Part shown: in pieces, positions 45,878 to 53,964 of the stretch
Position numbering within the stretch: the first letter of the stretch is position 1
How the letters are laid out: every line of letters begins with the position of its first letter
Assembly (NCBI RefSeq): GCF_011290505.1
Contig: NZ_JAANPV010000002.1
Location: 310,001-374,000 of the forward strand
Direction of reading: 5' to 3'
Source: Paenalcaligenes suwonensis
GTDB taxonomy: Bacteria; Pseudomonadota; Gammaproteobacteria; Burkholderiales; Burkholderiaceae_B
Length of the DNA: 64,000 nucleotides
The notes under the pieces: generated by a model
Told to the model about the DNA's origin: nothing
The model's database searches: none
The model's input: only the letters and a program-made list of their open reading frames with translations
Program-made: the position numbers and the translations under genes

Positions 45878-46711
45878 ATGCGTACTACTACACACCATAC
45901 TGCTCTGATTGCTGAGGCTTGCCGCCAACTGCAATCACTAGACCCTGCCCCCAACTTGGCAAAACTGGCAGCGTCCGCAGGGCTGAGCCCCTACCACTTT
46001 CACCGTGTTTTCAAAGCGGAAACCGGCTTAACCCCCAAAGCTTACGCCGCTGCTTGCCGAGCCCAACGGCTACGCTCTGCGCTGCAAGACCCCAAGCACA
46101 CCGTGACCGACGCCATCTACGAAGCAGGCTTTAACTCCAACAGTCGTTTTTATGAGCAGTCACAACAACTGCTGGGCATGCCACCCAAAGACTACAAAAC
46201 CGGGGGCTCCGGGTCTGATATTCGTTTTGCATTAGGACAGTGTTCGCTGGGTGCCATTGCTGTGGCACAAAGTCAGCATGGCGTCTGTGCCATTTTATTG
46301 GATGACGACCCACAAACTGTGCTTCAACAACTGCAAGACTTGTTTCCCAAGGCACAACTGATAGGCGATGACCCTGACTTCGATCTGTTGGTGGCTCACG
46401 TTGTGGGGGCTATAGAGCAACCCAACATAGGCATACACCTACCCTTAGATGTACAAGGCACAGCCTTCCAAGAACGCGTGTGGCAAGCTCTGCGCGAAAT
46501 TCCGCCAGGCACTACGGTAAGCTACGCCGAACTGGCCACACGCATAGGCTCGCCCAAAGCGGTTCGAGCAGTTGCCAATGCCTGCGGCGCTAATAAATTA
46601 GCCTTTGCTATCCCCTGCCACCGCGTTGTTCGCAGCAATGGTGAGCTAGGCGGTTACCGATGGGGCTTGGCTCGCAAACAACAACTGTTGCAACGCGAGC
46701 AAAGCGCTTAG
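45878..46711 (+). CDS. Ada-like protein: AraC HTH fused to O6-methylguanine methyltransferase
   Basis: A 277-residue protein. Residues about 8-105 form an AraC-type double helix-turn-helix (LAKLAASAGLSPYHFHRVFKAETG, ADAIYEAGF-like second helix). Residues about 115-277 form a methyltransferase with acceptor C247 in AIPCHRVVRSNG. The N-terminal zinc domain of E. coli Ada, whose Cys38 takes methyl from phosphotriesters and switches Ada on, is missing. Activation of an adaptive response therefore cannot occur in the E. coli way. Its stop codon overlaps the convergent porin gene's stop codon, with no terminator between them. Confidence 0.88.
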   Translation: MRTTTHHTALIAEACRQLQSLDPAPNLAKLAASAGLSPYHFHRVFKAETGLTPKAYAAACRAQRLRSALQDPKHTVTDAIYEAGFNSNSRFYEQSQQLLGMPPKDYKTGGSGSDIRFALGQCSLGAIAVAQSQHGVCAILLDDDPQTVLQQLQDLFPKAQLIGDDPDFDLLVAHVVGAIEQPNIGIHLPLDVQGTAFQERVWQALREIPPGTTVSYAELATRIGSPKAVRAVANACGANKLAFAIPCHRVVRSNGELGGYRWGLARKQQLLQREQSA

Positions 46712-48441
46712 AAGTGGTGCGTCAAACCTACGGCCACACGGTTTGAACTTGGCTCGGCTGATGTCACTACATTTTCTGGATCGTAGCGTTTACCGTGTGC
46801 CGCAAAAGCATACAGGCTGGTACGTGGCGACAAGGGGTACACATAACCCAGCGACATAACCTGCATTTTTTTGGCTTTGCTGCCAGTGTCTTCCCATGTC
46901 CAGTTGGGTTTGCCTAGTGCCCACTGCATTTGCACTTCGCCGCCACCCAACTCTACCGCGGCGCCTAGATACCATGTGTCTAGCCTGCCACCGTTAATGA
47001 ATTCCTCTGGCCCTAAGCCATCTAGCCCAATGTCTTCTAGACTTGCCGGAGCTTCTTCACCGTTGCGACCTACAAAGCCGTTTTGTTGACGACTCCATGC
47101 CGTAGCCAAGCGCACGCTGCCGAAGTCATAGCTCAACGCTAACTGCGTAGCTTGCGGTGCGCGGGCTTTATCGCTGTTATTCACGCTTACGCGTTGCAAG
47201 CGTTCGAAGCTGGCAGCAACTTGCCATGGCCCATTCTCATAGCGCCCGGCGACGCTGTACAGTTGCTTGCGGTTCTTTTCCCAGTCGCGCTCACCCACAT
47301 CTCGATTGTGTGTCACCCCAAGTTGGAAGCCAGACCATTCAGGACTAACCCATGTCGCCGCGCTGGATACTTGATAGTTGTCCGAGGCACGCATCAACGC
47401 CCCCATCCCAAAATCTTTCCAACCCGCAATTTCCAACTCCGACACAAATTCTTGGCCCACGGTGTACTGGCGACCAAAGCGCAGCTCACCCCATTGCTCA
47501 TTGCTTAACCCTAACCACGATTGGTAGTTAAACAAGCGATCAGGCTCCTCGGCCGAACCGGTTAGCAGATTCAGGCCTCCTTCTAATTTGAAGTTGGCAT
47601 AGGTACCGCCACCCAAATCTTCTTGGCCACGCAGGCCCCACAGTGAATCTGTTTGACCACCCTCTTCTAACCCTGTGCGATGCCCTTGGCCTGAAATGCG
47701 CGTCCAGCTCATGCCTGTATCCAAAGTACCGTACAGTGATAGCTCGGTTTCGGCATGGCTAGCGGCGGAATGCAAGGCCAAACCGCCTGCTGCAAGCATC
47801 AGGGCACAACTACCTGCAAGGCGCAGCAAGCTATGACGCCAGTTTGCCAGCAATGCACGATTCTCTTGCTCGCGGCACTGCTGCGCCGGCATCTGCATTA
47901 ATAAACTCAACAACGTCTGTTCTCCGGTAGCCACCACTACAGCTTGTGCTGTCCCAGCAATCACTTTATCGCCCATGGCACAGCTATCAGGCCATGCTTG
48001 CAACACCATGCGTTCTAGCACCAAGTTGTCTTGGTTAATTAATCGTACGTCTGCGGGCACCCAATCACCTGCCGCCAATAACACCATATCGCCAGGTACC
48101 AGCAAGCTAGCAGAGACTTTGCCTTGATAGCTGCCTTCGTGACCCGCCACTGGGTTTTGTCTACGCACAGTACAGCTTTGCTGTGACATCAGTTTTGCGT
48201 AAGCCGCTAAGTCTGGGGCGCTGCCTTTTTTCACCGCCACACGGTTTAGGCCCTGCTTCATTAGCCTGTTTAGCACGTCAGAGAAAGACAGCCCTTGATG
48301 TTGCGTATCCAACTTTTTCAGCACAGCCGCTAAAGACAAGTGTGCGTAGGTGGACAGCAGACAGTCGGCTCTACGCACAGTACGCAGTGGCGTAGCGGCG
48401 GAACCGTCGAAGAAAATGGGGGATTGGTATACATGTTGCAT
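46708..48441 (-). CDS. Chimeric protein: degenerate MgtA-type P-ATPase actuator fragment fused in frame to an outer-membrane porin
   Basis: A 577-residue frame from ATG 48441 (AGGA upstream; the frame is open to 48570). Residues 35-200 resemble the N-terminus and actuator domain of Mg2+ P-type ATPases (LLVPGDMVLLAAGDWVPADVR, VIAGTAQAVVVATGEQTL). Membrane segments 1-2 are missing, the dephosphorylation motif TGES reads WPDS, and no P-domain follows. Residues about 203-230 form a signal-peptide-like stretch ending SAASHA. Residues 231-577 are a complete Gram-negative porin (ETELSLYGTLDTGMSW, WLGLSNEQWGELRFGR, terminal Phe). Internal ATGs at 47898 and 47892 could start a separately secreted porin. 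It could be a gene fusion, a domesticated leader, or decay. Confidence 0.75.
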   Translation of the reverse strand: MQHVYQSPIFFDGSAATPLRTVRRADCLLSTYAHLSLAAVLKKLDTQHQGLSFSDVLNRLMKQGLNRVAVKKGSAPDLAAYAKLMSQQSCTVRRQNPVAGHEGSYQGKVSASLLVPGDMVLLAAGDWVPADVRLINQDNLVLERMVLQAWPDSCAMGDKVIAGTAQAVVVATGEQTLLSLLMQMPAQQCREQENRALLANWRHSLLRLAGSCALMLAAGGLALHSAASHAETELSLYGTLDTGMSWTRISGQGHRTGLEEGGQTDSLWGLRGQEDLGGGTYANFKLEGGLNLLTGSAEEPDRLFNYQSWLGLSNEQWGELRFGRQYTVGQEFVSELEIAGWKDFGMGALMRASDNYQVSSAATWVSPEWSGFQLGVTHNRDVGERDWEKNRKQLYSVAGRYENGPWQVAASFERLQRVSVNNSDKARAPQATQLALSYDFGSVRLATAWSRQQNGFVGRNGEEAPASLEDIGLDGLGPEEFINGGRLDTWYLGAAVELGGGEVQMQWALGKPNWTWEDTGSKAKKMQVMSLGYVYPLSPRTSLYAFAAHGKRYDPENVVTSAEPSSNRVAVGLTHHF

Positions 48442-48458
48442 GGGTCTGTCCTGCAAGT

Positions 48459-48527
48459 GATGCGAAAATACGAGGCTATTTAATGACGTAGCCATCAAGT
48501 AGCACGAACTACCCGTATTTTCGCATC
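48459..48527 (-). other. Candidate structured RNA leader (three-way junction) upstream of the MgtA-porin gene
   Basis: A perfect 14-bp inverted repeat, GATGCGAAAATACG at 48459-48472 and its complement at 48514-48527, encloses two small hairpins. These are GGCTA/TAGCC (48474-48478, 48489-48493) and GTAG/CTAC (about 48499-48512). As minus-strand RNA this gives a three-way junction whose closing helix ends 17 nt before ATG 48441, right next to the ribosome-binding site. No T-run follows, so it is not a simple terminator. A translational control element, perhaps a relic of Mg2+ sensing, is plausible but unproven. Confidence 0.55.
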
Positions 48528-48653
48528 GCCCCACACCCACAGCCAGACTGCCTTGGCATAGGTCTGGCATCTAAAAGCATCACTTCACTATACGCAGGTA
48601 TAGTGCCCAACCTACGGGATACAAACGATGCTTCTTTTACGACTTGTCATACT

Positions 48654-48677
48654 GAAAAACCACGGCCTAGCGGTGGT
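48654..48677 (-). terminator. Terminator overlapping the end of the CMD-family gene
   Basis: ACCAC (48659-48663) pairs with GTGGT (48673-48677), extended by GC/GC around a 3-nt loop. Five T follow on the minus strand (48654-48658). The stem includes the stop codon of the gene at 48667. Confidence 0.7.
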
Positions 48678-49191
48678 CATCACTATGAATTTGCAGGGCT
48701 TCTAAGAAGCGCGACACCATGTTGTAGGTGGCAATGGTCGCCGTAAGCTCTACCACTTCACGTTTGCTGAAATGCGAACGTATAGCCTCGAAGACTGCAT
48801 CATCTACCTGAATATCACGTGTCATCGCATCGGTATACGCCAACACGGCGCGGGTACGATCGTCAAACAGTGTTGAGCTTTTCCACGTGTGTAATTCGTC
48901 GAGCTGCGCTTGGCTTACCCCCTCTTTGAGGGCGATAGGTGCGTGCTGATCCGCTTCGTAGGGTGCTTTATTGAGCACCGCTACTCGCATGATAATTAAC
49001 TCGCGCAAATCGCCTGGCAAACTGCTATTCAAACGTATGCCTGTTAAATGATTCAACCAGCCCTTGGCAATGGGTGGGCTGTTTAACAGCATTTGATACA
49101 AGTGCAGTACGCTGCCGCGCTCGGCAACTATCTGTTCTACCAGCGGGCTTACCTCAGGATCTTGTAAATCGGCGTACTCAATACGAGCCAT
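48667..49191 (-). CDS. Carboxymuconolactone decarboxylase/AhpD-like family protein
   Basis: A 174-residue all-helical protein of the CMD family. The core ELIIMRVAVLNKAPYEADQHAPIALKEGV (residues about 64-92) has the conserved Glu and His, but not the CxxC of AhpD-type peroxidase partners, so redox activity is doubtful. Many members of this type sit in catabolic operons with unknown roles. It lies 18 bases downstream of the aminotransferase gene and probably shares its transcript. Confidence 0.8.
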   Translation of the reverse strand: MARIEYADLQDPEVSPLVEQIVAERGSVLHLYQMLLNSPPIAKGWLNHLTGIRLNSSLPGDLRELIIMRVAVLNKAPYEADQHAPIALKEGVSQAQLDELHTWKSSTLFDDRTRAVLAYTDAMTRDIQVDDAVFEAIRSHFSKREVVELTATIATYNMVSRFLEALQIHSDDHR

Positions 49192-49209
49192 GCAATATTC
49201 CTCCGTGCA

Positions 49210-50544
49210 TCAAGAAGCATGAACCGGCAGTACCTGATGAATGGTCTGCGTTAACAGTTCAACAATACGGCTGATATCTTCAGCGGTACAAATAAACGGT
49301 GGCGCCAACAAGATGTGATCACCTTGCACGCCATCAATCGTGCCACCACCGGGATACATTAACAAACCTAACGACTGCGCGACTGCCTTCATTTTGGCAT
49401 GGGTTTTTAACGCAGGGTCTAAGGTAGCTTTACTTTGCTTGTCAGCCACCAACTCAATACCGGTGAACAAACCACGACCACGTATATCGCCCACGTTAGG
49501 GTGTGAACCCAAAGCAGTACGTAATTCACTATGCAATTGCTCACCACGTTCACGCACGTTTTGCAGCAAGTTATCGCGCTCAATGACTTTCTGTACGGCC
49601 AATGCCCCCGCACATGCCGTGGCATGGCTCATGTAGGTATGGCCGTGTTGAAAATACCCAGAGCCTGCCAAAATCGCTTGGTAAATTTTGTCGCTGGCAA
49701 GCATCGCACCAATAGGTTGATAACCAGCCCCCAAGCCTTTAGCAATGGTAATAATGTCCGGTGCTACGCCATCTTCGGCGCAGGCAAACAGGTGGCCTGT
49801 ACGCCCCATACCGCACATGACCTCGTCAAAAATCAGCAGCACACCATGGCGATCACACACGTCGCGGATTTTCTTCAAGTAACCAGCCACCGGTGGCAAT
49901 ACCCCTGCCGTCGCCCCCACTACGGGCTCTGCCACAAAGGCGGCTACATTTTCTGGGCCCAGTTCCAAGATGGTGTTTTCTAGCTCGTCGGCCAAGCGCT
50001 GTGCGTACGCGTCTTCGCTTTCACCGGCCAACTGGTCACGGTACGCATAACAAGGCGACACATGGTAGGACTCGGTCAAGAGTGGCAAGAAAGGCGCTCT
50101 ACGCCATGCATTACCACCTATGCCCAACGCCCCCAAGGTATTGCCGTGATAGCTTTGACGTCTAGCAATGAAAATGTGTTTAGAGGGCTGATTCGTATCT
50201 ACAAAATACTGTCTAGCGAGTTTTAGCGCTGCTTCTACCGCTTCCGAGCCGCCAGATACAAAGTACACATGCTGTAAATCGCCAGGGGCGCGCTCAACGA
50301 GGAAATCGGCCAGTTCTTCTACGGCATCGTTGGTGAAGAACGCCGAGTGTGCGTATGGCAACACATCCAATTGGTTTTTGATAGCCGCCACCACATCAGG
50401 ATGGCTGTGACCTAGGCACGATACCGCCGCCCCACCCGAAGCATCCAAATAACGTTTACCGTCAGCATCAATAAGATATATACCCTCACCGCGCACAGCA
50501 CGTGGCAGCTGTGTTTTGGGGTTGCGATGAAATACGTGAGTCAT
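49210..50544 (-). CDS. Class III aminotransferase (omega-amino acid:pyruvate type)
   Basis: A 444-residue PLP enzyme. Motifs seen are YLDASGGAAVSCLGHSHP at the start, FVSGGSEAVEAALKLARQYF for phosphate binding, ARRQSYHGNTLGALG, LIFDEVMCGMGRTG with the ring Asp, and the PLP lysine in TIAKGLGAGYQPIGA. It resembles a group often found next to amidases and transporters in Burkholderiales, and would move an amino group from an omega-amino or beta-amino acid to pyruvate. It is divergent from the RpiR-type regulator over a gap holding a palindromic operator candidate. Confidence 0.87.
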   Translation of the reverse strand: MTHVFHRNPKTQLPRAVRGEGIYLIDADGKRYLDASGGAAVSCLGHSHPDVVAAIKNQLDVLPYAHSAFFTNDAVEELADFLVERAPGDLQHVYFVSGGSEAVEAALKLARQYFVDTNQPSKHIFIARRQSYHGNTLGALGIGGNAWRRAPFLPLLTESYHVSPCYAYRDQLAGESEDAYAQRLADELENTILELGPENVAAFVAEPVVGATAGVLPPVAGYLKKIRDVCDRHGVLLIFDEVMCGMGRTGHLFACAEDGVAPDIITIAKGLGAGYQPIGAMLASDKIYQAILAGSGYFQHGHTYMSHATACAGALAVQKVIERDNLLQNVRERGEQLHSELRTALGSHPNVGDIRGRGLFTGIELVADKQSKATLDPALKTHAKMKAVAQSLGLLMYPGGGTIDGVQGDHILLAPPFICTAEDISRIVELLTQTIHQVLPVHAS

Positions 50545-50588
50545 AGCGGCTACCTTTAAATCCGTAATAGGAACAGCACCAATAAAAA

Positions 50589-50626
50589 CAACATTTGTTG
50601 AATATGATAATTACAATACAACAAAT
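50589..50626. promoter_or_regulatory. Candidate RpiR operator between divergent operons
   Basis: The palindrome CAACATTTGTTG (50589-50600) is followed by CAACAAAT (50619-50626). The half-sites TTTGTTG and CAACAAA form a 7-bp inverted repeat across an AT-rich 18-bp spacer. It lies between the aminotransferase start (50544) and the RpiR-family gene (50709), the expected place for autoregulation and control of the divergent operon. Confidence 0.45.
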
Positions 50627-50708
50627 AAATCAATTGCTGTGCATAATCCCATAAAAGCCTTTTTTCTGTGGCCTCTTTGCCGCAGGCCAGTTGAGATATA
50701 CTTTGCTC

Positions 50709-51599
50709 ATGACGCGCAAACACCTTGTTCCCCCTACGACTTTCGATGATTTGATAGAGCGCCTACAGGCCGAATTCTCTAGCCTGCCGCCGCAATTTCA
50801 AGTCGCTGTACGCTATTTGCTAGACCATCCGGCGGAAGTGCCTGTGGTCTCTATGCGTACGGTTGCCAGCCAAGCAGGCGTGCAACCGGCAACACTGGTG
50901 CGCTTGGCACAATCGTTGGGCTACAGCGGCTGGGCGGGGCTAAAAACCGTGTTTGTGCATTCGCTGCCACAAACGGTGGTAAAGGGTTATGCTGAACAGG
51001 CTCAACGCGTTGTGCGCAATAAACGCTCGCCCAACAAGCAGCAAAAAATGCTGGATGCACAAATGTTGAACATCCAAGCATTAGAAAACCTGAATACCGA
51101 AAAGCTGCCTGCTATTACCGATATGATTCACAAAGCCAAGCGCGTGTATGTGGCGGGTTTTAGGGCTTCCTACCCCCCTGCATTTGGCTTTCATTACCTG
51201 TACCGGTTATTTCGCCCATCCGTCTATATGCTGCGCAGCGATGCCGGCACATTGGAAATGGAATTGCGCAGTCTAGGGCCTAACGATGTCGTGCTGCTTA
51301 TAGGTTTTGCACCGTATTCTCAAGAAATTGTGCGTGTGTATGAGGCGGCTAAAGCAGCAGGTAGCCAAATCGTTGCCATGTGCGACAGCCCTGTTGCCCC
51401 CATTGCCCTAGAGGCTAATGGTTTGCTGCTGTTTAACACCGAAACCTCCTCATTTTTTCCCTCTATTACCGCCGCTTCGGCATTGGTAGAGGTACTAGCC
51501 GAACAGCTACTCGCTCGCACCGGGATGCGCGCGGTAAGCGACATCGCTAAAGCGGAACAACAACTGCATCACACGGGTGCTTACTGGGCTAAGCACTGA
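50709..51599 (+). CDS. RpiR/MurR-family transcriptional regulator
   Basis: A 296-residue regulator. An N-terminal HTH_6 domain covers about residues 5-80 (FQVAVRYLLDHPAEVPVVSMRTVASQAGVQPATLVRLAQSLG). A C-terminal SIS domain for sugar-phosphate or similar ligands covers about 120-270 (AKRVYVAGFRASYPPAFGFHY, DVVLLIGFAPYSQEIVRV, IVAMCDSPVAPIA). ATG 50709 is used rather than the TTG at 50691. Members of this subgroup often control amino-acid or amide catabolism in proteobacteria. It probably controls the divergent aminotransferase operon and the C45-type gene downstream. Confidence 0.87.
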   Translation: MTRKHLVPPTTFDDLIERLQAEFSSLPPQFQVAVRYLLDHPAEVPVVSMRTVASQAGVQPATLVRLAQSLGYSGWAGLKTVFVHSLPQTVVKGYAEQAQRVVRNKRSPNKQQKMLDAQMLNIQALENLNTEKLPAITDMIHKAKRVYVAGFRASYPPAFGFHYLYRLFRPSVYMLRSDAGTLEMELRSLGPNDVVLLIGFAPYSQEIVRVYEAAKAAGSQIVAMCDSPVAPIALEANGLLLFNTETSSFFPSITAASALVEVLAEQLLARTGMRAVSDIAKAEQQLHHTGAYWAKH

Positions 51600-51654
51600 T
51601 ATCGCCTTGTAGCACTGTTCTAGCCCTCCCTCACTTTTATTAGTAACCAGAATT

Positions 51655-52692
51655 ATGCCTAGTCTTCACTACCTTCAGATCAGCGGGTCACACCATGATA
51701 TTGGTGTGCAACTTGGAAAATTTGGTGCGCAGGCCGTACATCAACATCTGCTACACAGCGATGCATGGCTGCACCTGCGCAAATGGTTAGGCTCGCCTGA
51801 GCTGCGCTCTATGCAAGAGCAGGTGCAAACTCACTTCCCCACTATTTGGCAAGAAATTGAAGGCTTAGCCGAAGGCCTACAGTTGTCTGTGGAAGAAACC
51901 TTCATGTGGAACTGTAGGGGCGACCTATGGGCCATGGCACCCGATGGTTGCACTACGGTGTTGCAAGCCACTCCCCCTCAACGTCGTATCACGCATAACG
52001 AAGATGGCGACCCTGGCTTCTACGGCCACTGTGCTGTTGTTCATGCCTCACCCAATGACGACACCGCCTTTGTTTCCTTTGCCTACCCCGGCTCTATACC
52101 CGGCCATACCTTTGCAACCAATGCCCATCAGTTGGTGATGACAGTGAATAATATTCGCTCACTGGATGCAAAGCCTGGCATTCCTCGCATGGTGTTGTGT
52201 AGAGCGATACTTAGCCAACCCACCGTTGCACTCGCTATTCGGTTGTTGAAAACGCACCAACGCGCTGGCGCGTTTCACCTGAACCTATGCGATCCATATA
52301 GTGCGATTAAAAGTGTGGAGTTCAACCGCGCCGAGGTATCCGTAGAAACGATAGAGCACTTGGGATTTCACGCTAACCACGCTATTCATGCCACCCAACG
52401 GAACTATCCACAGATAATCACCGGTTCATCGGGTTACAGGCAACTACAGGGTGAAGAGCTGCTAGCTGAACCGCGTACCCATGCCGCGAGCACGGTTGAT
52501 GCACTGGCCATTTTGGGTAACCGCAATCACGACACTTACCCTATCTACCGACGACAAGCCAACGATGGTGACAATGAAAACACCATGGCAACCGCCGATT
52601 TTGTGTTTGAAGGCCCCAACCTGAACTGGTCGGTATACGACGACCCTACTCTTGCCCCTGTGTTTTCGTTTACGGGGTTACAGCGCCGCTAA
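51655..52692 (+). CDS. C45-family N-terminal-nucleophile hydrolase/acyltransferase (penicillin acyltransferase-like)
   Basis: A 345-residue protein of the acyl-CoA:6-aminopenicillanic acid acyltransferase-like (peptidase C45) family. The N-terminal nucleophile after self-cleavage is expected to be C99 in APDGCTTVL, matching the DGCTT cleavage site of that family, with THNEDGDPGFYGH and TVNNIRS downstream. Such proteins cleave or form amide bonds of N-acyl amino acids. No signal peptide is visible. It lies 55 bases after the RpiR-type regulator, and next to the aminotransferase operon it suggests use of an N-acylated amine or amino acid. Confidence 0.82.
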   Translation: MPSLHYLQISGSHHDIGVQLGKFGAQAVHQHLLHSDAWLHLRKWLGSPELRSMQEQVQTHFPTIWQEIEGLAEGLQLSVEETFMWNCRGDLWAMAPDGCTTVLQATPPQRRITHNEDGDPGFYGHCAVVHASPNDDTAFVSFAYPGSIPGHTFATNAHQLVMTVNNIRSLDAKPGIPRMVLCRAILSQPTVALAIRLLKTHQRAGAFHLNLCDPYSAIKSVEFNRAEVSVETIEHLGFHANHAIHATQRNYPQIITGSSGYRQLQGEELLAEPRTHAASTVDALAILGNRNHDTYPIYRRQANDGDNENTMATADFVFEGPNLNWSVYDDPTLAPVFSFTGLQRR

Positions 52693-52730
52693 AACCTAGC
52701 GCAGACTGCTACTGCCCTACAAATAGAGCA

Positions 52731-52767
52731 GCCCTGAGGTATTGCCGCATCACCAGCACCTCAGGGC
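52731..52767. terminator. Bidirectional terminator-like hairpin between convergent genes
   Basis: A perfect 10-bp stem (52731-52740 with 52758-52767) has a 17-nt loop. It lies between the C45-type gene and argE, which converge here. T-runs are weak on both sides, so efficiency is uncertain. Confidence 0.65.
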
Positions 52768-52797
52768 CCCCTTCTTCACAACAACACCACTTATTGT

Positions 52798-53964
52798 TTA
52801 GACGCTATGTTGGGCAAGGTGATTTGCCAGTTTCACCAGCATGGCATCACATGCGGCTAGCTGCTGCACATGAATGAACTCGTCTGGTTTGTGACCTTGG
52901 TCCATACTGCCTGGACCGCAGACCACGGTGGGGATTCCGGCTTGCTCAAACAACCCACCTTCGGTACCAAAAGCAATCGTACCAAAATCGTCCGACCCAC
53001 TAATTAGGGCCAGTAATTGTGCTGCAGCACTGTCTGGCGGCGTGACCAAACCTGGGTACGCGCTTAACGGCTGCATCTCTATGCCGGTATCCGCTTGCAC
53101 AGCTTGCATGGCCGGCACCAACTCAGTTTGTGCGTACTGCTGCAACTCATCGGCCACCGTTTGGGCATCAAAGTCGGGCAAAGCACGCACTTCAAAATCA
53201 AACTCGCACTCGGCAGGAACGATGTTTAAGGCCCTACCGCCTTTAATCACGCCAGTTTGAATGGTGGAGTACGGAGGATCAAAACGCGTATCGTGCAATT
53301 CTGGTTGCGCCTGACGCTTACCCATTTCACCTAAACGATTGATCAGTTGAGCAGCATATTCAATCGCGTTCACACCGTAAGGCGCGTAGGCGGAATGGCA
53401 GGCCGCACCTTTAATGCAGCAGCGCATCGCCAACTTACCTTTATGACCCAATACGGGTTTCATTTCGGTAGGTTCACCAATCAAACACAAACTGTACTTT
53501 AAAGGCCGTTTTGCCAGCTCAGCCAACATGGGGCGTACGCCCAAGCAGCCAATTTCCTCGTCGTAGGAAAACGCCAAATGTATGGGCGTTTTCAAGTCAG
53601 TTTGTACGAACATCGGTACAGCCGCCAACACCGAGGCAATAAAGCCCTTCATGTCGGCTGTGCCGCGCCCGTACAGTTTGCTGTCGTGCTCACTGAGCTG
53701 AAAGGGCTCTACTGTCCAGTTTTGACCATCTACTGGCACTACATCCGTGTGCCCAGACAGCACCACCCCACCCCTGTCTTTGGGGCCAATGGTGGCAAAC
53801 AAACTGGCTTTAGTGCCTTCAGCGTTGTGAAACAGTTCACTTTCTACGCCATGACTCGCTAAGTAGTCGCGCACAAACGTGATGAGTTCCAAGTTGGAGT
53901 CACGACTGACGGTCGCAAAGCCAATCAGTCGCTCCAACACGTCCCGGCTAGAGAGATTACTCAT
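52798..53964 (-). CDS. argE: M20-family deacetylase, acetylornithine deacetylase (ArgE)-like
   Basis: A 388-residue zinc amidohydrolase of the ArgE/DapE type. The metal and catalytic motifs are VVLSGHTDVVPVDGQ (H72, D74), LYGRGTADMKGF with the bridging Asp, FSYDEEIGCLG with the catalytic Glu, GEPTEMKPVLGHKG, and the late His in CGPGSMDQGHKPDEF. ArgE removes acetyl from N2-acetylornithine, but here it is the last gene of a catabolic operon, so another N-acyl amino acid may be the real substrate. It overlaps the DUF1028 gene by eight bases. Confidence 0.82.
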   Translation of the reverse strand: MSNLSSRDVLERLIGFATVSRDSNLELITFVRDYLASHGVESELFHNAEGTKASLFATIGPKDRGGVVLSGHTDVVPVDGQNWTVEPFQLSEHDSKLYGRGTADMKGFIASVLAAVPMFVQTDLKTPIHLAFSYDEEIGCLGVRPMLAELAKRPLKYSLCLIGEPTEMKPVLGHKGKLAMRCCIKGAACHSAYAPYGVNAIEYAAQLINRLGEMGKRQAQPELHDTRFDPPYSTIQTGVIKGGRALNIVPAECEFDFEVRALPDFDAQTVADELQQYAQTELVPAMQAVQADTGIEMQPLSAYPGLVTPPDSAAAQLLALISGSDDFGTIAFGTEGGLFEQAGIPTVVCGPGSMDQGHKPDEFIHVQQLAACDAMLVKLANHLAQHSV

